Shown one piece after another: positions 56,293-64,000 of a stretch of 64,000 bases of DNA (positions within the stretch are counted from its first letter, which is position 1; every line of letters begins with the position of its first letter). Source of the DNA: Symbiodinium natans. Taxonomy: Eukaryota; Sar; Dinophyceae; Suessiales; Symbiodiniaceae. The notes under the pieces were generated by a model. That model did not search any database and was not told the origin of the DNA. It saw only the letters and a program-made list of their open reading frames with translations. Made by a program: the position numbers and the translations under genes. The stretch covers positions 1 through 64,000 of the forward strand of contig CAJNDS010000364.1 of the NCBI GenBank assembly GCA_905221605.1, given 5' to 3'.

Positions 56293-59200
56293 TCAGCGTG
56301 ACGTGGTGCGAAGTTCTTGCGCTCGACCCGCCTCTCTGAGCAGAGAGTCGGCTTTCTCGAAGGACCTCTTCAGTTCGAGCGCATCGTTGCAATCTCGAAA
56401 ATCCTTGCGGCAACATTGGCTGATCTGGTCCGAAGACGAACTGTGTCGTGTGTGAATCAAGTGCAAGATGGACACTGCCACTACCCTCACAATGCTTCGT
56501 GGGCTCCTGAACATCATCCTGGGCTGGAAGGGTTGGAAACAAGGCCAGAGAAGCTTAAAGAAGCGAGCCCTGATAGCAAAAACCCACCAGCTACACTTGC
56601 CACACAGTTTTGCCGCGTTTCGCAGGCGATGGCCGCGCAGTTGTTCATGCTGACGATGGTGTCGGGGTGCTTGACACCAAACATCTTGCGACGGCCATCC
56701 AACACCTTCGCCAAAAGCGCCTCCGCCTCGAGCTTCTGCCCGTTTGCACGCAGGAAGAGGGCAAGGTTGCCTTTGCCCGTGCACATGACCTTCTGCCTCA
56801 CTGCCACACACTCCGTTTGAAAATTGCAGGCCAAGGCACTCATGCTCGTCAGCGTGTCGGGGTGAGATAGCCCAAGGACGGTCTTTCGAGTTTCCAAACA
56901 CTGCTGGTACAGCCTTCCAGCTTCCTTGGCATGGCCCAGCTCATCCACCGTGCATGCCAAGTTGTTCAGGCTTGTCAAGGTGTCCGGATGCTTTGGCCCC
57001 AGGGTCTCCTGAAGAGCTTCGCTCTTCACAGTCAGAAGCTGCACTCTCAAGCACTGAACCCCATGAGAATATGAACACACAGCAGTTTCCTGACGCCGCT
57101 TGTATGCATCTCTGAAGCATTTCTCGGCTTCTTTGAACTCACCTTGTGCCTGCAGAAGCCGCGCGACTAAGTGAGAGACAAAGTGAGAGCGCGTGATTGA
57201 GGGCAATTAGTGGGGGAAACTGAGAGTGAGAGCGAGAGGGATGAAAGTGATGAAAGTGATGGTGAGAGTGGTGAGAGTAGTGAGACTGGTAAGACTGGTG
57301 AGAGTGGTGAGAGTGGTGAGAGTGGTGAGAGTGGTGAGAGTGGTGAGAGTGGTGAGAGCGGTGAGAGTGGTGAGAGTGGCGCGAAATGGTGCCAGTGGTG
57401 AGATGGTGAGAGTGGAAGTGGTGGGAGTGAGAGGAGAGACAGTGAGAGGCAGCGAGGGACAGTGAGAGTGAGAGATAGAGAGAGTGAGAGATAGAGAGAG
57501 TGAGAGATAGAGGGATCGAGAGCTCGAGCGCAAGGGCAATGGCGAGGAAGAGGGAACAGGAAGAGGGAATCCAGCGAGACTCTCCCCTCCATCTGAATTC
57601 CGCCTTCCACACAGCCCCGAGGTTGTTAAGCGCATCCAGGGTGTCCGGCGCCTGCATCGGATCCGACTCAACTTGCCCAACCTAAATTACATGTGAGGCG
57701 GAAACGCCTGCTCGCCGAACATCTTGCGGGAGCCGAACAGAGCCTCTTGTGCCAGGATCTGCGCCTCGAAGCGGAGGTGGATCCAATCGGTCCAAGCCAC
57801 CAGTCCAGGCGGGCCCCCGACTTTTTTTCTTGTTTTTTGCCGTCGGTTCTTTTTTTCTGTGCAGTCGTTTTCAGCTGGCTTTTGTGTTTGCTGCGCAGTC
57901 ACTTTTCTTTGCTGCCGCTGACAGCGCACCAACCCACTGCAAAGCACAATTGCCTCGCACGGATAGGCTGAGGATTGTTTTTGTTTGCTGCGGCGCCGTC
58001 GTTTTCTGCTGCGAGGCCGGGGTGCATTTCTTTACTGTGCGCTTTTGCTATGCGAAGTGCAGTCTTCTTTGCCGTGCAGGTTGTGGCATGTTGTGGGGGG
58101 CGAGGAAGTGTTTTGGACCCTTCTCTGCCATTTTATACGTTTTGGACATTGTCCGATTGTCATGAGCAATAAAAAATATGTTGTGTTTCTATTCAAGTAC
58201 AGAGGAAACAGATGTTTTCCTGTGAAAAAATAGGGCAATTTTGAGAAAATACAGGAAGTACAGGTTTTCTTGTTCAAAACCTTGAGGCAACAGATGTTTT
58301 CATCACTATGTCCCAAAGGTCTAGGTGTTCCAGAATTTCCTATTGAAATCCAGTAATCAGAGAACTCTGAGAACACAGATGACTCCGTCCAAAAATGAGC
58401 AAGCTTTGCAAGGTTTAAAAAGAAGCAAAAACGCGTCAGGACAGGCATTCTCATGAAGGGCTTGGAGAAGAATTTAGAAAAGCGGGGGGTTGGGGGAGTG
58501 GCGGCCTCCTCATTGGCAAACACGGCATGATCTGCTCTATAAAGCAAACTTGCAAGGCTTAAAAGCAAGTAGAGGGGTTGGGGAGGTTTGCCACACTTAC
58601 AATCCCAGCAGCCCAGTGGCCGACTGCATGGCAAAAACACACGGGTCGCCACAGGGGGGGGGGGTGTTTGTTTGCTGCGCCGTCGCGGGCCCTCACTCAC
58701 TCACTCACTTCCGCCCTCTCAGCTACAAATTCACAGTGGGTTTAGGGTTTAGGGTTTAGGGTTTAGGGTTTAGGGTTTAGGGTTTAGGGTTTAGGGTTTA
58801 GGGTTTAGGGTTTAGGGCAAAAAAGCCTGCAAACGACTGCAAAACCAAAAAAATGGGCTCCGGCCAGGCGGCAACTACTGCAACACATCCTATTGGGTCT
58901 GCCGCAATCCAACACGTGAGGGACCCAACTTTGCGGTCCACTCCCCGAGCCTCATAGTGCTGCCCATGCCTCGTCAAGACACAAGTAAAACAGCCGCAAG
59001 TGGTGCTGTGTCAGACTCGAACATTCTAGCACTTAGGGTCACTTGTTGCTGGCAAGCAGCTGTTTGCACATGGCAGCCTGGGCATCAAAGGTTTTTCGTG
59101 TCGGGCGAACTGCTCAAATAAAATCAAAGCCTTGACGCAACCCTTTCATCAAGGCAGCCATCTTGCCAATGCTTTGCAAAGTCTTCGGGTGCTTGTCACC

Positions 59201-60061
59201 CAACACCTCCACGGGGGTAAATTTAAGTCTTCGAACACCCACAGCGTCAGCTCGTTGAGACTTGACAAGTCGTGCCTCCCGACGATAATGCATCGCCTCA
59301 CCATAATGGTCAAGAGCATCATTGAGCTGGCCTGCTCAATGAGCCAGTTTGCAAGCTACGGGGCAAAAGAACTCAATCACGTGAATAGGCGTCTGAGCAC
59401 ATTAGATGCACGAACAGCTTTGTGCCTCGCTTCTCGAGGATGCCACCCATGTGGGTCATGCTCGTAAGGGTTTTTGCATTCCCATCCCCATACTTCTGCC
59501 GCCGCGATTCCTTGGCAGCCGACTACACGACCCTATCGCCCCCGACACCTACCACAGCTTCGGGATCCTGCTCTGACACAGCGGACTTGCGATGCATAGG
59601 GCATACTATCAGACTCAATAGCCGCCCCCTCATGCAGCACTTTCACCCATGGCTCCAGAATATTTTGGAAGAGGTTGGCTGTCCATGTGCCCATCCTGCC
59701 TTGCCGCGGCTTGCACACTCTCAAGACCGGGCTTGGGAACATGCGCTGGAGGGCCGTGCTGACTGAAAGGCTCGCAAGCTTTGCTCATTCTTTGCAACGT
59801 GCCATGCCAAACAAAAACCGCAAGCATATCTGTTGTCCAGGGAGCTATTCATCCACTCATCACAGCACACTGCGTCTTCAAAAAGGGAAAAAAGACAAAA
59901 CCGATGAGTCTCTGGGACATCCTGGAAGTTGTTTCAAAGTCGGCTAGCACCTCAGACTCTACAACAAAGTCAACATCCAACTGCCTTTCAGAAAGGGCAC
60001 TTTCTTCAACACCGAGTTCCTTGTGGAAAAATTCCCTGCTGTTGCTTGTCCCTTCAAACAT
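56293..60061 (-). CDS. tetratricopeptide (kinesin-light-chain-type) repeat protein, micro-exon gene
   Basis: TPR scaffolds of this type bind protein partners. The minus-strand exons were joined by following the TPR consensus. 60061-59902 is a possible first exon (ATG just after an AG, MFEGTSNSREFFHKELGVEE). About 59500-59430 gives YGDGNAKTLTSMTHMGGILE. About 59350-59130 gives GQLNDALDHYGEAMHYRRE and VLGDKHPKTLQSIG, with an in-frame intron between. 57764-57708 gives AQILAQEALFGSRKMFGEQ. 57651-57604 gives APDTLDALNNLGAVWK. 57149-57090 gives AQGEFKEAEKCFRDAYKRRQ. 57008-56840 contains HPDTLTSLNNLA and LGLSHPDTLTSM. About 56770-56640 contains LFLRANGQKLEAEALLAKV. 56403-56293 is the last exon and ends in TGA. 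Introns 57707-57652 and 57603-57150 have GC donors, 57089-57009 an apparent GA donor, and 56839-56771 is GT-AG. The exons give near-perfect 42-residue periodicity. Exons between 57.8 and 59.1 kb are probably missing. Confidence 0.75.
57215..57500. repeat. GTGAGA-type minisatellite in an intron
   Basis: About 285 bp of GTGAGAGTG words (9-bp period at 57290-57400), then GTGAGAGATAGAGAGA. It lies inside the 454-nt GC-AG intron 57603-57150 of the TPR gene. Confidence 0.93.
58738..58817 (+). repeat. TTTAGGG array
   Basis: About 11 perfect TTTAGGG units. On the minus strand it falls inside the TPR gene span, presumably in an intron. Confidence 0.96.
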
Positions 60062-60069
60062 CTAAGGTT

Positions 60070-61790
60070 GTCTATGAATTCTCATGGCGGACGGGAAGGC
60101 TCAAAAATACGCCGTTGGACTTTTCATGCTCCCTCTGAGTTCCGAGCTCTCTCTCCCTCTCTCTCTCCATGGACAGCTTTCACTTTCTGTACTTCGTTCT
60201 TTTGTTCGCTCTTTCTTTCCCTTTGTGAGTCCACTTCTCCTCTCTTCCTGCCGGTATTCACAATTAACGGACATTTGATAGACACTCGTTTTTGACAGGA
60301 ATCCCTGCACTGAGCGGTTTACCAGCATCCTCATGAAGCTGCCATTGGCCTCATGTAGGGTGCGCTGGTCACGCCATGCCGCTCAAAACCGCCTACTTCC
60401 ACAGCTCACTGGTCGCCAAGAGTAGGCTTTGCCTCTAGCTCGCACTATCTTATAGCTTTCGGCTGTGCATCTTGTACACGTGAACATGAGCGAACTCTTT
60501 GTTGATGAAGTCGCAGGCTGTGCTGCTCTCTATATGTGCCTGAGATCCATTCATCAAAACGCGGCGGTGAAAGTTCCCTTGCCGTTCCTATGGATGCACG
60601 TGCTGCGCACGCGGAGGCCGCGCACAGTCCCAGAGCACAGTCTCGGCACTTTTCGGCTGCGCATCTGGGGACAAAATACAATGAAATTCAACAGCACATC
60701 GTTCCCACATGCTCAGCACTGAAGGACCGGCTGGGATGACAAGTCCTCTAAAGGATCGCGCTCCTGGATCTTCAGCATGCACATGCCGACTGCCTTGGTT
60801 GCCGAAAGGCTCGGTAAACGCGCACGAAATTACTAGATGGAAGCTAGAAAGTCTTTGTATCTGGGCTCATGAAGTATAGTGGACCATCATGAAACATGAT
60901 AGGATAGGACGACTGAAGCTGGCATTCTGGTACCGATGCTGTAAGACAAAACCGCATTGTACATGTATAATGCGTTGGGGACTGTCTTTACAATGGTTGA
61001 AGCAGCAATGTGTTCTGTAGATGCGTGTGACAGAGTAGGTTTCTACATATTCTACATGTATACACACGCATCGATACATTCACATGCGATCGTTGAGAAG
61101 CCCATAAAGTTAATTCAGCACGGGGAATTCATCAAAGGCACGTCCTCGCCCTCTGGTCGTACTGATGCTGCTGCTGTAAGCTCGTTCTCAGTATAGCCTC
61201 CCTGCCACGACAACAATGCCAATGAACTTTCAGACATACTTGCTGGAGCTCCCACTATGGGACTGCAACTTTACCTGACCAGATGCCCATGAGTTGGAGC
61301 CAGCAAAGCACCCGGCTCAGTATCGCTGTAATCTGGCTTGGGCTGGTATGTAACCAGGCAGACCTTTCATCGGATGTTCAGCTGAACACATACCATGCAA
61401 CCAAGCACATAAAGTCACTCAGAGGTGAGCCACGATCGTAATGGCAAGAACCAGTGCTGCCCTCAGGTGGCAAGGTGGGTGTTGAAACCGAAATCAGAGT
61501 CTCCTCCGATCACTCGAAGTAGGACAAGGCTGCCAAGTCAGCACCTACTGCACTCTCATGGCACCGGTGCTGGGGCAGCCACACGCCAACAACCACTGAC
61601 CTTGCGCATGCTCGTGCCATGGCCGACAAAGCTATGCCACGATGCAATCCTAACTTGAAACAACGGTTCGGTGAGAGCAGCCGGGTATCCGGCAAGACCA
61701 AGGCAGTGTCTCCTTGAATTGCAGATGTCGGCTGCGAGGTCACAACGCGATCTGCCACCTTGCTGCCGAACAGCGTTGATCAGCTTTGGT
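60070..61790. other. region with no supported gene
   Basis: Only weak, unsupported frames. Short CTCT-rich runs occur at 60150-60170. Nothing else was seen. Confidence 0.45.
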
Positions 61791-61796
61791 CATGCG

Positions 61797-61880
61797 ACGC
61801 AGTGTCTTACAGTGTCCTACAGTGTCCTGCAGTGTCCTAGAGCGTCCTACAGCGTCCTACAGAGTCCGACAGTCTACAAC
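61797..61880 (+). repeat. AGTGTCCTAC decamer repeat
   Basis: About seven imperfect copies of a 10-bp unit (AGTGTCCTAC, AGCGTCCTAC and similar), passing into AGTCTACAAC words. Confidence 0.88.
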
Positions 61881-61899
61881 GAGTCTACAACAGTCTACT

Positions 61900-62780
61900 G
61901 TCCGATTGGCCTCCTGCTGCATTTGCTGTAACAGCAGCCTTGTGGACGGAATCTCCTTTTACATAGTTTGACATGTAGTGTAACACTTAGTGTACTGTCG
62001 AAGTCGAAACCTCAGCAAATGATTCAGTCCTCGTGCCGACCCCAGAGGACCTGCTGTGCAAGTGCGATGGCTGACCTTGCCAAGCTGCTCAGACGATGGG
62101 TCCCCCCTTTGACCAGCTCTGCCCAACAGGCACACACCGCTCAGCAGACCATTCATCTCACGGTTCAACAGAGCTGCATCGCAATAGCTGGCGGGCCCAG
62201 CTGCGTGGCCCCACGGCCCTGGGCGAGAGAAACAAAAACATGGGCTGAAGAAGGAGGTCAAGCGGTTTTTGAGGTGCGCAGGGGGAGAACCCTAGAACCA
62301 CCCCACAGCCACACCACAGGGGGCAGGGGCGGGTGAGAAAACAAAAATGACGACCCTAAAACCCTAACACTTTCTAACCTTAAGCTTAAAAGCTAAGCAC
62401 TAAAACCCTAAGTCCCTAGAGCCCTAAGCCCAAACCCTAAAACCAACCCACAGCCACAACACCAGGGAGGGGCAGGGAGGGAAAGCCTTCGCTCCAAAAC
62501 CCCTAAACACAACCCACAACTTCACCACGGTGGGGAGGTGGAGGGCGGGGGCCATACCATCATATCATGGGGGGGGGGGGGGGGGGGGGGGGGTGGCAGC
62601 CCTGCACCATATAAAAACACCAAAAAACACCTCCGAGGCTCGCTGAAAACATGCTCAGCAAAGCCACACTCGTGAGGTTCGACCCGGTGCTGCATAGCAG
62701 CTAAGCAGCTATTCTGAGGATGATGAGGCCATTCATGCCGTGTCGTCCGCTAAATCCACGGAAGTGCAGTATGCCACAGG
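61900..62780. other. non-coding stretch with decayed CCCTAA words and poly-G
   Basis: Degenerate CCCTAAA words at about 62354-62450, two related lines around CCACAGCCAC(A)ACCACAGGG, and a 25-nt G run at 62569-62593. No gene was seen. Confidence 0.6.
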
Positions 62781-62786
62781 CAATCA

Positions 62787-62872
62787 AGCAAGCAAGATCA
62801 AGCAAGATCAAGCAAGATCAAGCAAGATCAAGCGAGATCAAGCAAACAAGCAAGATCAAGCACGATCAAGCA
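62787..62872 (+). repeat. AAGATCAAGC decamer repeat
   Basis: About eight copies of AAGATCAAGC with single-base variants. Confidence 0.92.
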
Positions 62873-63389
62873 CGCAGCATGACGTACCAGGCATTGATGC
62901 GTCAGTCGCCCCCGCCTGTCCCCCACTCCACCCTCCGCTCTCTCATTAGTAGGTTCAGATGATCATGACTCAGCTTCTCAAAGACTCAAAAAACATATTA
63001 CCCTCCCTCCCACCAATGTAAGCTCCTTGCAGCAGCATCTCCAGCAGCAAGGAGACCTCAAATGACCCTCATGGACTCCGAGAGAGCAAGCTGCGTGCGC
63101 AATTCTATGCCGTAAGAACTTCGCACACGACGATCCACAAACTGTCAGCTCGGAGCCCGATAAGCACCTAAGCACCGGACGATTGGTGAGAGAGACTCTG
63201 GCATTTGTTGCCCCGACTTGAAGGAGGACCGGTGCTTTCCTTGGTCACGCTATTTGAGCGAAGGTGGCGAAGGCTCTGGTGGAGTCCCTGGAGTACCCTA
63301 CCTTGTTATAAGGGTACTATTTGGGGTCTATACTAGGGATGGATCCCCTATTTTCGAATGACATGTCTTTAAGACCTCCAAAGTGGCTT

Positions 63390-64000
63390 AGGGCTTAGGG
63401 CGTAGGGTTTAGGGTTTGGGGTTTAGGGTTTCGGGTTTCGGGTTTCGGGGGTAGGGTTTACGGTTTAGGGTTTAGGGTTTAGGGTCTAGGGTCTAGGGTT
63501 TAGGGTTTAGGGTCTAGGGTTTAGGGTCTAGGGTTTAGGGTTTAGGGTTTAGGGTTTAGGGGTTAAGGGTTTAGGGTTTAGCGTTTAGGGTTTAGGGTTT
63601 AGGGTTTCGGGTTTAGGGTTTAGGGTTTAGGGTAGCCAAGCTGCTGATCCTGGAAGCCGGGCAGGCTGCAGGAAGTATCAGCTGCAACTCGGCTGACTGC
63701 CAAGAGCACCTTGCAAGTTAGGGATTAGGGTTTAGGGTTTAGGGTTTGGGGTTTAGGGTTTAGGGTTTAGGGTTTAGGGTTTAGGGTTTTTTTTACAACC
63801 CCAATGACTTCTTTTAGATGTCTAGCGCTTGCTTGGGGGTTCTTGTTGCCCAGTCGGTAGGCTTAGGGTTTAGGGTTTAGGGTTTAGGGTTTAGGGTTTA
63901 GGGTTTAGGGTTTAGGGTTTAGGGTTTAAGGTTTAGGGTTTAGGGTTTAGGGTTTAGGGCTTAGGGTTTAGGGTTTAGGGTTTAGGGTTAGGGTTTAGGG
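63390..64000 (+). repeat. three large TTTAGGG blocks at the right edge
   Basis: TTTAGGG units with TTTCGGG, TCTAGGG and TTTGGGG variants at 63390-63632. Cleaner arrays follow at 63720-63789 and 63862-64000, the last running off the window. The blocks are separated by about 70-90 bp of unique sequence. The orientation (G-rich strand on plus, pointing right) is that of a right-hand chromosome end. Confidence 0.95.

Noticed and set aside
57139-57680. Ser/His/Leu-rich ORFs on minus
   Set aside because: They read through the GTGAGA repeat inside a TPR-gene intron.
62787-62872. Short regular repeats as a CRISPR array
   Set aside because: The 10-bp unit has no spacers and the genome is eukaryotic.
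63285-63365. Third MITE-like copy (TACTAGGGATGGATCCCCTATTTTCG)
   Set aside because: Resembles the right end of the other two, but no inverted left end could be found, so it is not listed as a feature.
1-64000. Dinoflagellate spliced-leader RNA gene or SL relic
   Set aside because: Looked for TTTTGGCTCAAG and its reverse complement by eye; no convincing match.

Overview
This window reads as nuclear DNA of a dinoflagellate, or a very close alveolate relative. The evidence is in the sequence. Coding exons are joined by short introns with GC-AG, GT-AG and probably GA-AG boundaries, often with the same AG|GC string at both ends. Exons in one TPR gene are as small as 48-60 nt. Telomere-type TTTAGGG/CCCTAAA arrays are scattered throughout, simple repeats are abundant, and there is no bacterial gene organisation. 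No dinoflagellate spliced-leader RNA gene, rRNA gene or CRISPR array was seen.

Layout. 0-1.4 kb: 3' part of an NSF/SEC18-like AAA+ ATPase (minus). 2.5-4.1 kb: a large unrecognised minus-strand coding block. 5.2-9.7 kb: a minus-strand gene with a tandem internal repeat, a PI-PLC X-like domain and a CCCH zinc finger. 10.8-15.4 kb: exons of a Cys-rich protein (minus) flanking a tandem array of ~0.81 kb units. 15.8-17.8 kb: an unrecognised small-exon gene (minus). 18.06-22.13 kb: the best gene in the window, a minus-strand multidomain protein with SAM, degenerate GTPase, AIG1/GIMAP-like GTPase, coiled coil and a VPS62-like C-terminus. 23.4-24.3 kb: GC-rich minisatellite. 24.9-31 kb: fragmentary exons of unrecognised genes. 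31-43 kb: segmental duplications (tandem ~2.15 kb, plus dispersed copies) that reveal two small insertions, a MITE-like 81-bp element and a ~0.31 kb tRNA-Leu-headed SINE-like element. 38-42 kb: AT-rich minisatellite and telomere-like arrays in several orientations. 43-55 kb: weak coding signals, minisatellites, paired hairpins and further telomeric arrays. 55-60 kb: a TPR (kinesin-light-chain-type) gene of micro-exons on the minus strand. 60-64 kb: mostly empty, ending in long TTTAGGG arrays that run off the right edge.

Most convincing genes are on the minus strand, as expected for unidirectional dinoflagellate gene clusters. The predicted products (an AAA ATPase of membrane fusion, a lipid-phosphodiesterase-like protein, a GTPase fused to a VPS62-like module, a TPR scaffold) hint at membrane traffic and signalling, but there is no evidence that they act as one pathway. 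Exon borders were read by eye from frame, domain continuity and splice consensus; gene ends are mostly uncertain.
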